Assembly (NCBI GenBank): GCA_003561595.1
Contig: PWWF01000088.1
Coordinates: 1 to 12,285, forward strand
Reading direction: 5' to 3'
DNA: 12,285 nucleotides
From: Paracoccaceae bacterium
GTDB taxonomy: Bacteria > Pseudomonadota > Alphaproteobacteria > Rhodobacterales > Rhodobacteraceae
Made by a program: the position numbers and the translations under genes. Shown here in pieces: positions 1 through 6,649 of the stretch (positions within the stretch are counted from its first letter, which is position 1; the number at the start of each line of letters is the position of its first letter). Under the pieces are notes generated by a model. That model did no database searches. It saw only the letters and a list, made by a program, of their open reading frames with translations, and was not told the origin of the DNA.

Positions 1-69
1 GATCAAGACCCGGCTGGCGTGAGACCCTGCGCAGGCTCTGGCCTTGCGTGGAAATGCGCTAGTTGATCC

Positions 70-82
70 GATTGCAGCAATC
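70..82. promoter_or_regulatory. 13-base palindrome before the hydrolase ribosome binding site
   Basis: GATTGC-A-GCAATC is a perfect 6+1+6 inverted repeat ending 2 bases before the AGGAGG of the hydrolase gene. It could be an operator or a small leader structure. I see no convincing promoter in positions 1-69, so its position relative to transcription is unknown. Confidence 0.3.
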
Positions 83-95
83 GCAGGAGGATCAG

Positions 96-836
96 ATGTT
101 TGCGCGCCCTCTTTCCCTGACCTTGGCAGCCCTTGTTCTGCCCACCACCCCCGTATTCGCCGAGACATTCGAATACGTGATCGGCGAAGCCGTCTATGAA
201 GGCTATATCGCCCGCCCCGACGGCGAGGCGCAGGGCACTGTGCTGATCGTGCATGACTGGGACGGCGTGAATGATCACGAGATCGCCCGCGCAGAGGCCT
301 TGGCCGCCGACGGCTATGGGGGCATCGCGCTCGATCTGTTCGGGCGGGACGCCGTGCTTGAAGAAATGTCGGATTTCCAGCGCGAAACCGGCGCGCTTTA
401 TGCCGACCGCGTTGAATTCCGCGCGCGGATCGCAGGCAGTATAGAGGCCGCAGCGGGCCTGGAGGATGTGCCCGCACAGATGGTGCTGACCGGCTATTGC
501 TTTGGCGGGGCCGCCGCGCTGGAAGCCGCGCGCGCGGGCATGGATCTCGCGGGGTTCGTCAGCTTTCATGGTGGGCTGGAAACCCCAGAAGGGCAGGATT
601 ACAGCGCGACCTCTGCCCCGGTGCTGGTGCTGCACGGCTCGGCCGATCCGGTGTCCGGCATGGCGGAACTGGCCGCGCTGATGGATGAGTTGCACGAGGC
701 TGAAGTGCCGCATGGCGCGCGCATCTTCGGCAGCGCGCGCCATTCCTTCACGGTCGAAGGCTCGCGCGACTGGGACGCAGAGGCCAATGCCGGGGCCGAA
801 GCCGCGCTGCTGGAGTTCCTCTCAGCACAATTCTGA
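96..836 (+). CDS. Exported dienelactone hydrolase family protein
   Basis: This is an alpha/beta hydrolase of the dienelactone hydrolase (carboxymethylenebutenolidase) family, 246 aa. The family triad Cys-Asp-His is visible: Cys135 in GYCFGG, Asp184 in HGSADP and His216 in RHSF. The cysteine nucleophile separates it from serine esterases. Residues 1-22 look like a signal peptide (hydrophobic LTLAALVLPTTP, then VFA before ETF), so the enzyme is probably periplasmic, unlike classical cytoplasmic catabolic enzymes such as ClcD. The start is the ATG at 96 rather than the in-frame TTG at 63, because AGGAGG at 85-90 sits 5 bases ahead and the signal peptide then starts cleanly. No aromatic-degradation genes are nearby, so the natural substrate cannot be inferred. 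The fold and family are secure; dienelactone as substrate is not. Confidence 0.9.
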   Translation: MFARPLSLTLAALVLPTTPVFAETFEYVIGEAVYEGYIARPDGEAQGTVLIVHDWDGVNDHEIARAEALAADGYGGIALDLFGRDAVLEEMSDFQRETGALYADRVEFRARIAGSIEAAAGLEDVPAQMVLTGYCFGGAAALEAARAGMDLAGFVSFHGGLETPEGQDYSATSAPVLVLHGSADPVSGMAELAALMDELHEAEVPHGARIFGSARHSFTVEGSRDWDAEANAGAEAALLEFLSAQF

Positions 837-845
837 TATGCCCTC

Positions 846-919
846 GCCCATGCAAGGCATGGGCAGCGCCCGCGAAGCGTGCAAGGGCGGGTGGGTGGGC
901 ACGGTGAGCGGGCGCTTTT
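846..919 (+). repeat. Structured G-rich repeat element, copy 1
   Basis: This starts 9 bases after the hydrolase stop codon, between convergent genes. Reading +: a hairpin at 846-864 (GCCCATGC, loop AAG, GCATGGGC), then the outer stem AGCGCCCGC (865-873), an inner 5-bp stem CGTGC/GCACG (878-882 with 899-903), the G-quadruplex motif GGGCGGGTGGGTGGG (885-899), the outer stem partner GCGGGCGCT (908-916) and TTT (917-919). A second copy lies at 12201-12274 on the other strand. Between copies the outer stem, the G-rich core and their spacing (20 bases, then 32 bases) are identical, while the small hairpin and inner stem differ in sequence but still pair. In this copy the T-run follows the stem in the direction of hydrolase transcription, so it may act as that gene's terminator. 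I infer an interspersed, REP-like genome repeat. Confidence 0.85.
865..919 (+). terminator. Possible terminator of the hydrolase gene
   Basis: A perfect 9-bp GC stem (865-873 with 908-916) is followed directly by TTT to 919. The loop is unusually long for an intrinsic terminator (34 bases), but it can shorten through an inner stem or a G-quadruplex. The reverse direction, which would serve the GntR gene, has no T-run. Confidence 0.45.
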
Positions 920-938
920 CTCGCCCGACAAGCAGCGC

Positions 939-1592
939 TCAGACCGAATACCGCGCCTCGGCCTGCGAATCCTGTCGCAACCGCGTCTCGAATGCGCGTG
1001 AGATGTGATCCTTCAGCGCCAGATAGGCCGCATCCCCGTCGCTTGCGGCAATCGCCTCGACGATCGCATCATGCTCGGCGATCGTCTGCACCCCGCGCCC
1101 CTCGAATGAAATCGAGGTATTCGCCAGCAGCGCCATCGAGCGATGCACGAGATCAAGCTGCTGGACCAGATACCGGTTATGCGAGGCCAGATGGATCTGC
1201 CGGTGAAAGCGTTTGTTCGCCCGGCTCAGCGCGGGCGGGTCATCGACAAGCTGGCGGTCCTCCTCGACCATGGCGCGCAACAGTCTCACCTCTTCCTGTG
1301 TCGCATGACGCGCCGCCAGCCGCGCCGCCAGCCCTTCCAGTTCCGAACGCACACAATACAGCTCTGCCAACTGGTTGTGATCGAGCGAGGCCACGATCAG
1401 CGACCGGCCGTCTCGCGTCAGCAGGGACTGCGTTTCCAGCCGTTGCAGCGCCTCGCGGATCGGGGTGCGGGAGACACCGAACCGCTCGGCCAGCTCCGAT
1501 TCCACCAACCGGTCACCGGGTTTGTAGAGCCCTGTGTCAATCGCCTCGAGAATCAGCGTATAGGCGTCTTTCAGCGGGCGGGTTTCGGCCAT
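939..1592 (-). CDS. GntR family regulator, FadR/FCD subfamily
   Basis: This is a 217-aa transcription factor. The N-terminal winged helix-turn-helix spans about residues 7-69 (PGDRLVESELAERFGVSRTP, then IREALQRLE), and a helical FCD ligand-binding domain spans about 75-205. Three histidines expected at the FCD metal site are visible: His130 (KRFHRQ), His174 (AEHDAI) and His196 (KDHISR). The usual aspartate four residues before the first histidine is Asn126. Family members are typically repressors released by small organic acids; the ligand here cannot be read from sequence. The ATG at 1590-1592 has GGAAG 4 bases upstream. The gene is convergent with the hydrolase and divergent from the HAD phosphatase, with 105 bases between, so autoregulation or control of the HAD gene is possible but unproven. 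Confidence 0.92.
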   Translation of the reverse strand: MAETRPLKDAYTLILEAIDTGLYKPGDRLVESELAERFGVSRTPIREALQRLETQSLLTRDGRSLIVASLDHNQLAELYCVRSELEGLAARLAARHATQEEVRLLRAMVEEDRQLVDDPPALSRANKRFHRQIHLASHNRYLVQQLDLVHRSMALLANTSISFEGRGVQTIAEHDAIVEAIAASDGDAAYLALKDHISRAFETRLRQDSQAEARYSV

Positions 1593-1661
1593 GGGTCTTC
1601 CGTCTTGTTATGCATCCCCCGAAACAAAGCCGGGATAGGCCGGTTTGGCAAGCCTCTATCC

Positions 1662-1691
1662 TTGCGCCTGAACCTGGCACGCCGCTAGAGT
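1662..1691 (+). promoter_or_regulatory. Predicted promoter of the HAD gene, probably leaderless
   Basis: TTGCGC (1662-1667), an 18-base spacer and TAGAGT (1686-1691) form a sigma-70-type promoter. The -10 ends 6 bases before the ATG at 1698, so transcription would start at or within a base or two of the start codon. There is no Shine-Dalgarno sequence between the -10 and the ATG. Confidence 0.5.
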
Positions 1692-1697
1692 GCCGCC

Positions 1698-2345
1698 ATG
1701 CCTGCAGAGTTCTTCACCTCCACGCGTGTCTGGGTGTTCGATCTGGACAACACGCTCTACCCGCCCGAAATGCGCCTGTTCGACCAGATCGAGCAGCGCA
1801 TGATCGCCTATGTCATGACCGCCCTTGGCGTCACCGCGCCCGAGGCCAATCGCCTGCGCGCACAATACTGGGCCGAATACGGCACCACGCTGGCCGGGCT
1901 GATGCGGCTGCATGATATCGACCCCGTCCCCTATATGGAGGAGGTGCATGATATCGACTTCTCCGTGCTCAGCCCCGACCCGGAGCTGCGCGCCCGCCTG
2001 CGTGACCTGCCGGGACGGCGCATCGTCTATACCAACGGGTCCGAGGGGTATGCCCGGCGCGTGATTGCGGCGCGCGGGCTGGATGGGCTGTTTGACGCTG
2101 TTTACGGTGTCGAACATGCCGGCTACCGCCCCAAGCCCGAGGCCGACGCCTTTGCCCAGGTCTTCGGGCGCGACGGGCTGGACCCGGCGCGCGCCGCGAT
2201 GTTCGAGGATGACCCCCGCAATCTGGCCGTGCCCCATGCGATGGGGCTGCGCACGGTCCATGTCGCCCCTGCCCCGCATGAGGCCCCGCATATCCACCAC
2301 CACACGGATGATCTGGGCGGCTTTCTGGCGCGGGTGCTGCGGTAA
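1698..2345 (+). CDS. HAD-family pyrimidine 5'-nucleotidase
   Basis: This is a 215-aa haloacid dehalogenase superfamily phosphatase that resembles the SDT1/PHM8-type pyrimidine 5'-nucleotidases, which dephosphorylate nucleoside monophosphates. All four HAD motifs are visible: I, FDLDNTLYP with nucleophile Asp15 and acid/base Asp17; II, Thr112 in YTNGS; III, Lys146 in RPKPEA; IV, FEDDPRN with Asp171 and Asp172 for magnesium. A helical cap lies between motifs I and II (about residues 25-95). A His-rich stretch near the C-terminus (HIHHH) is unusual but outside the catalytic core. It is transcribed alone, divergent from the GntR gene. The family is certain; the exact substrate is inferred from motif spacing and NTLYP. 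Confidence 0.88.
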   Translation: MPAEFFTSTRVWVFDLDNTLYPPEMRLFDQIEQRMIAYVMTALGVTAPEANRLRAQYWAEYGTTLAGLMRLHDIDPVPYMEEVHDIDFSVLSPDPELRARLRDLPGRRIVYTNGSEGYARRVIAARGLDGLFDAVYGVEHAGYRPKPEADAFAQVFGRDGLDPARAAMFEDDPRNLAVPHAMGLRTVHVAPAPHEAPHIHHHTDDLGGFLARVLR

Positions 2346-2448
2346 CAGGTGTTTGGGGAAAGCTCACATGACTGGGTGTTCACCGCCCTCTGGCAGTGAA
2401 TTAAGCGCCTGCGGACAAGATGCTTTTGTCGTGTCCAGCCACGACCCC

Positions 2449-2510
2449 ACGACGCTGAGTGCCCCTTGCCACCCCCATTGACGGGAAGATTCAGGGCCGC
2501 TCAGCGTCGT
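2449..2510. repeat. 11-bp inverted repeat between convergent genes
   Basis: ACGACGCTGAG (2449-2459) and CTCAGCGTCGT (2500-2510) pair perfectly across a 40-base loop. It lies in the 169-base gap between the 3' ends of the HAD and VOC genes and ends 4 bases from the VOC stop codon. No T-run follows on either side, so it is not a classic terminator. A smaller hairpin, GTCGTG/CACGAC (2428-2433 with 2440-2445), lies just before it. The stem sequence is unrelated to the 846-919 element. Confidence 0.6.
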
Positions 2511-2514
2511 TCCC

Positions 2515-3114
2515 TCAATACCCCTTGCGCGCCGACCGGTCCCCGGACAGCGCCCCCTGCCGCCGCTCCACCAGCAGCTCGATCGCGTCGGCCAGATGCT
2601 CGCGGTCGATATTGTTGTCGCCGCGCGCCACGCGGATTTTGTGGGCCTCGATCATCACATCGGAATGGCGGCAACCTTCGGGCGGCTCGAACCGGTAGCT
2701 GGCCAGCTCGATCCGCAGCCCGAGCGGGTCGCGGAAATAGATCGAATCCATGAACCCCCGGTCTACCGGCCCCGAATGCGATACGCCACGCGCATCCAGC
2801 CGCCCCGCCACCTGCCAGAATGTCGCCTGACTGACATTCAGCGCCAGATGATGCAGCGACCCCGTATCCTCGGGCACCGGATTGGCGGCGGCTTTGCGGT
2901 TCTCATTGGTGAAAACGGTGATCAGCCGCCCGTCGCCCGGGTCGAAATACAGATGCCCGTCATCGGGATTGTCGAGATTGGGCTGATCAAAGATGAAGGG
3001 CATGCCCAGCACCCCTTCCCAGAAATCGATCGATGTCTGGCGGTCCGCCCCGATCAGCGTGATGTGATGCACGCCCTGTGTCTGAATTTTCCTGATCTCG
3101 GTCGTGTTGGTCAT
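2515..3114 (-). CDS. VOC superfamily protein (glyoxalase / extradiol dioxygenase-like)
   Basis: This is a 199-aa protein with two paired beta-alpha-beta-beta-beta modules of the vicinal oxygen chelate fold. The likely metal ligands are His17 (GVHHITL), His89 (LHHLAL) and Glu136 (RIELASY), the usual His/His/Glu set. A FRDPLGLRIEL segment (127-137) precedes the glutamate, as is common in the family. Residues from about 140 to 199 form a charged, probably helical extension beyond the core. The start is the ATG at 3112-3114 rather than the in-frame one at 3133-3135, because AGGAGG and AGGA lie upstream of the former while the longer start has the AGGAGG inside its coding region. Reactions in this superfamily range from lactoylglutathione lyase to ring cleavage, so substrate is left open. 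The gene is divergent from the UbiH-type gene. Confidence 0.85.
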   Translation of the reverse strand: MTNTTEIRKIQTQGVHHITLIGADRQTSIDFWEGVLGMPFIFDQPNLDNPDDGHLYFDPGDGRLITVFTNENRKAAANPVPEDTGSLHHLALNVSQATFWQVAGRLDARGVSHSGPVDRGFMDSIYFRDPLGLRIELASYRFEPPEGCRHSDVMIEAHKIRVARGDNNIDREHLADAIELLVERRQGALSGDRSARKGY

Positions 3115-3255
3115 GTGGTCCTGGCCTCCTGCCATCGGATTCTGTTGCTGCAGGTCGGGGGCGGGTTGCAGAACGGGTGATATGGCGCTCCCGCATGTCC
3201 CGCGCGCTCCCCCTTGCGTGAGATACGCGGATCAGAATGGCGTATGCGCGCATGA

Positions 3256-3261
3256 AGTCAA
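3256..3261 (-). promoter_or_regulatory. Possible -35 element of the VOC gene
   Basis: On the minus strand TTGACT matches the -35 consensus well. The best -10 at proper spacing is only ATTCTG or CATTCT, so this is weak. If used, the leader would be over 100 bases. Confidence 0.2.
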
Positions 3262-3320
3262 CGCTGACAGGGCGTCCAGGTCAGAGCGTTGCCGCACACC
3301 CCCTGCGCGCCCCTGTCCCA

Positions 3321-3348
3321 TTGCGCGCGCGCGTGCGCACGCTAGTAT
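3321..3348 (+). promoter_or_regulatory. Predicted promoter of the UbiH-type gene with Z-prone spacer
   Basis: TTGCGC (3321-3326), a 16-base spacer and TAGTAT (3343-3348) lie 30 bases before the ATG. Bases 3322-3342 alternate strictly between pyrimidine and purine and contain the 12-base palindrome GCGTGCGCACGC (3331-3342). They run from the -35 through the whole spacer. Confidence 0.5.
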
Positions 3349-3377
3349 CGCGCTTGCTGCGGCAGATGGGGGAAGAA

Positions 3378-4568
3378 ATGCGCAAGCGCCATGACATCAT
3401 CATCTCGGGCGGCGGTATCGCGGGGCTAAGCGCAGCGGCGGCCTTTGGCAGTGCCGGGTACGATGTGCTTTGCGTGGATCCTTCGCCGCCCATCATGGCA
3501 GAGGGCGATCCCGCATCAGACCTGCGGACAACCGCATTTCTGCAACCCTCAGTCGATCTGCTGGAAGCGGCAGGGCTGTGGCAACGGTTCACGCCCCATG
3601 CCACGCCGCTGCAGGTGATGCGCATTGTCGATGCGGGCGGGGAGGTGCCAGAGCCGCGCGTCAGCCATGATTTCGATGCCGCCGATATCTCTGACCAGCC
3701 CTTTGGCTGGAACCTGCCCAACTGGCTTTTGCGCCGCGAATGTGTCGCACGGCTTGGAGCGTTGGACAACGTCACTTTCCGCCCCGGCATCGGCACCGCC
3801 CGCGTGCTGACCCGCGAAAGCGAGGCGCTGGTCACCCTGTCGGATGGCAGCCGGGCCAGCGCGCGGCTGCTGATCGCGGCGGATGGGCGCGCGTCACCTG
3901 TGCGTCAGGCGCTGGGGATCGGGGTGCGCACCACGCGCTTCGGGCAGAAGGCGCTGGCCTTTGCCGTCACCCACCCGGTCGCGCATGACAATGTCTCGAC
4001 CGAGATTCACCGCTCGGGCGGTCCATTTACCTTCGTGCCGCTGCCCGACCGCGATGGTCAGCCATGTTCGGCCATCGTCTGGATGGAGACGGGACCAGAG
4101 GCGCAGCGCCTTGCCACACTGCCCGAAGCGGCGTTCGAGGCAGAGATGACAGAGCGTTCTGCCGGGCTGTTCGGGCCACTCACACTCGCCTCGCGTCGGA
4201 CGATCTGGCCGATCATCAGCCAGATAGCCGACCAGTTTTATGGCGTGCGCACGGCCCTGGTGGCCGAGGCTGCGCATGTCGTCCCGCCCATCGGCGCGCA
4301 GGGGCTGAACATGTCGCTTGCCGATATCGCAGCACTACTGGACCTTGCCACGCCCGAGGCTCTCGGCAGCCCCGAGATGCTGCGCGCCTATCACCGGCGG
4401 CGCTATCCCGATGTCGCGCTGCGCGTGGCAGGCGTGGGGGCGCTGAACCGCGCCTCGATGCTGGCCGCGCGACCGTTGCGCGATGCGCGGGCGCTGGCGC
4501 TGAACGCGCTTTATACCGCCGCACCCGTGCGGCGGGCGCTGATGCAACTCGGGATCGGGGTGCGCTAA
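3378..4568 (+). CDS. UbiH/UbiF/COQ6-family FAD-dependent hydroxylase
   Basis: This is a 396-aa flavoprotein monooxygenase of the family that hydroxylates the ring of ubiquinone precursors. Visible motifs are the Rossmann dinucleotide fold SGGGIAG (G11-x-G13-x-x-G16), the DG motif at Asp169-Gly170 (IAADGRASPVR), and the second FAD motif EAAHVVPPIGAQGLN starting at Glu297. Most relatives have GDAAH at this last site; here it is EAAH. I recall this variant from roseobacter UbiH proteins. The length matches E. coli UbiH. The start is the ATG at 3378, with GGGGGAAG just upstream; an in-frame ATG at 3366 and a longer frame from 3237 lack a ribosome binding site. The gene is monocistronic between the divergent VOC gene and the ZIP gene. 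Which ring position it hydroxylates cannot be decided from one sequence. Confidence 0.88.
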   Translation: MRKRHDIIISGGGIAGLSAAAAFGSAGYDVLCVDPSPPIMAEGDPASDLRTTAFLQPSVDLLEAAGLWQRFTPHATPLQVMRIVDAGGEVPEPRVSHDFDAADISDQPFGWNLPNWLLRRECVARLGALDNVTFRPGIGTARVLTRESEALVTLSDGSRASARLLIAADGRASPVRQALGIGVRTTRFGQKALAFAVTHPVAHDNVSTEIHRSGGPFTFVPLPDRDGQPCSAIVWMETGPEAQRLATLPEAAFEAEMTERSAGLFGPLTLASRRTIWPIISQIADQFYGVRTALVAEAAHVVPPIGAQGLNMSLADIAALLDLATPEALGSPEMLRAYHRRRYPDVALRVAGVGALNRASMLAARPLRDARALALNALYTAAPVRRALMQLGIGVR

Positions 4569-4622
4569 CGCGCGCGACTTGCGTCTCACCTGACAGAATA
4601 CCTCGCCTGTGCATCAACAGTG

Positions 4623-4651
4623 TTGCGTCCGAATGCCTTCCGCGCTAATTT
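4623..4651 (+). promoter_or_regulatory. Predicted promoter of the ZIP gene
   Basis: TTGCGT (4623-4628), a 17-base spacer and TAATTT (4646-4651). The -10 overlaps the first bases of the Irr palindrome at 4650-4666, which suggests that a bound regulator would block RNA polymerase. Confidence 0.45.
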
Positions 4652-4666
4652 TAGAATAATTCTAAA
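4650..4666. promoter_or_regulatory. Perfect Irr box (iron control element)
   Basis: TTTAGAATAATTCTAAA is a perfect 17-base palindrome that matches TTTAGAA-N3-TTCTAAA, the iron control element recognised by the alphaproteobacterial Fur-family regulator Irr. It is AT-rich in a strongly GC-rich background. It overlaps the predicted -10 and ends at the ribosome binding site GAGGAG (4667-4672), a position that favours repression of the ZIP gene by Irr when iron or heme is low. Regulator identity is inferred from the motif; irr itself is not in the window. Confidence 0.8.
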
Positions 4667-4677
4667 GAGGAGCAGGC

Positions 4678-5415
4678 ATGGCGGATCCAACCCTCTTTCT
4701 GGTGTTCATCGCCGCGCTGATAACGGCGCTGGCCACGGGGCTTGGCGCGCTGCCGCTTCTGGCGATGCGCAGCGTGTCACCGCGCGCGCTTGCCTATGGC
4801 AATGGTGTTGCAGCAGGGCTGATGCTGGCCGCGACATTCTCGCTGGTGGTCGAGGGGTTCGAGGTATCCGCCCCCCGCACGGTCCTTGGGCTGCTTCTGG
4901 GGCTGGTCGGGATCTGGCTGGCGAAACGCTATTTCGACAGCCGCGAGGGGATCAGCATCGCCAATGCCTCGGGCGCGGATGCGCTGAAGATCCTGCTGAT
5001 CATGGGCGTGATGACTGTCCATTCCGCGGCCGAGGGCATTGGGGTCGGCGTGGCCTATGGCGGCGGGCGCGAGCTGGGCGATTTCATCACCATCGCGATT
5101 GCCCTGCACAATGTGCCTGAGGGGCTGGCCATCGCGCTGGTGATGGTGCCGCGCGGGGCCTCGGTCGGCAAGGCGGCGTGGTGGTCGATCCTGTCCTCGG
5201 CCCCGCAACCGCTGCTGGCGGTGCCGGCCTTCATGTTCGTGCTGGCTTTCGCGCCGGTTCTGCCCGTGGGGCTGGGACTGGCCGCAGGCGCGATGCTGTG
5301 GATGATCTTTTCCGAATTGCTGCCCGAAGCGGGCGAGGCTGCGGATCATTCCACCCTGGGCGTGATCGTGACGCTGGCCTTTACCTGCATGATGGGCGTG
5401 ACGCTTCTGCTATAG
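4678..5415 (+). CDS. ZIP family divalent metal transporter
   Basis: This is a 245-aa inner-membrane transporter of the ZIP (ZupT/GufA-like) family, which moves zinc, iron, manganese or related divalent cations into the cytoplasm. About eight hydrophobic segments are visible. The paired metal-site motifs are His115-x3-Glu119 (HSAAEG, TM4) and His144-x3-Glu148 (HNVPEG, TM5), and a further acidic residue is at Glu213 (FSELLPE). The loop after TM3 is short and lacks the His-rich stretch seen in many ZIPs. The ATG at 4678 follows GAGGAG with 5 bases spacing. The gene stands alone under a perfect Irr box, which links it to iron or heme status. The transported metal is not determined by sequence; iron, manganese and zinc are all open. 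Confidence 0.92.
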   Translation: MADPTLFLVFIAALITALATGLGALPLLAMRSVSPRALAYGNGVAAGLMLAATFSLVVEGFEVSAPRTVLGLLLGLVGIWLAKRYFDSREGISIANASGADALKILLIMGVMTVHSAAEGIGVGVAYGGGRELGDFITIAIALHNVPEGLAIALVMVPRGASVGKAAWWSILSSAPQPLLAVPAFMFVLAFAPVLPVGLGLAAGAMLWMIFSELLPEAGEAADHSTLGVIVTLAFTCMMGVTLLL

Positions 5416-5474
5416 GGATCGTCAAAGGGCATTGCGGGGTGTATCACACATAGTTGCGCCCCCCTGCGCCACAT

Positions 5475-5500
5475 CCCGCCCACGCCCTCACAGCCCCCCC

Positions 5501-5516
<16 letters not shown>
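5475..5516 (-). promoter_or_regulatory. C-tracts / template-strand G-quadruplex motif at the mre promoter
   Basis: C-runs at 5475-5477, 5479-5481, 5485-5487, 5494-5500 (seven) and 5510-5516 (seven) give five G-tracts on the minus strand. The loops for 5475-5500 are 6, 3 and 1 bases. The two C7 runs flank the predicted -35 hexamer of the mre operon. Confidence 0.45.
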
Positions 5517-6624
<1,108 letters not shown>

Positions 6625-6649
6625 AACGGCAATCGGCAGGGTATGAGAC

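Noticed and set aside
1..62. Possible 3' end of an upstream gene (frame 2 reads IKTRLA then TGA at 20-22)
   Set aside because: Six codons are too few to recognise anything, and other frames also stop within 66 bases.
1605..1627. TTGTT...AACAA imperfect inverted repeat between the GntR and HAD genes as a GntR operator
   Set aside because: The arms are only 5 bp with a 13-base gap and do not fit the FadR-type TnGTnnnACnA pattern, so chance is likely.
1676..1694. GGCAC...GTGCC around the HAD -10 as an operator
   Set aside because: A 5-bp arm in GC-rich DNA is not significant without conservation data.
3237..3377. N-terminal extension of the UbiH-type protein from 3237
   Set aside because: The added 47 residues are Arg-rich, lack a ribosome binding site and would place the promoter inside the coding region. 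The family starts just before the GGGIAG motif.
4678..5415. Possible Zur or Mur control of the ZIP gene
   Set aside because: The upstream palindrome matches the Irr element exactly and does not resemble the Zur or Mur consensus sequences of alphaproteobacteria.
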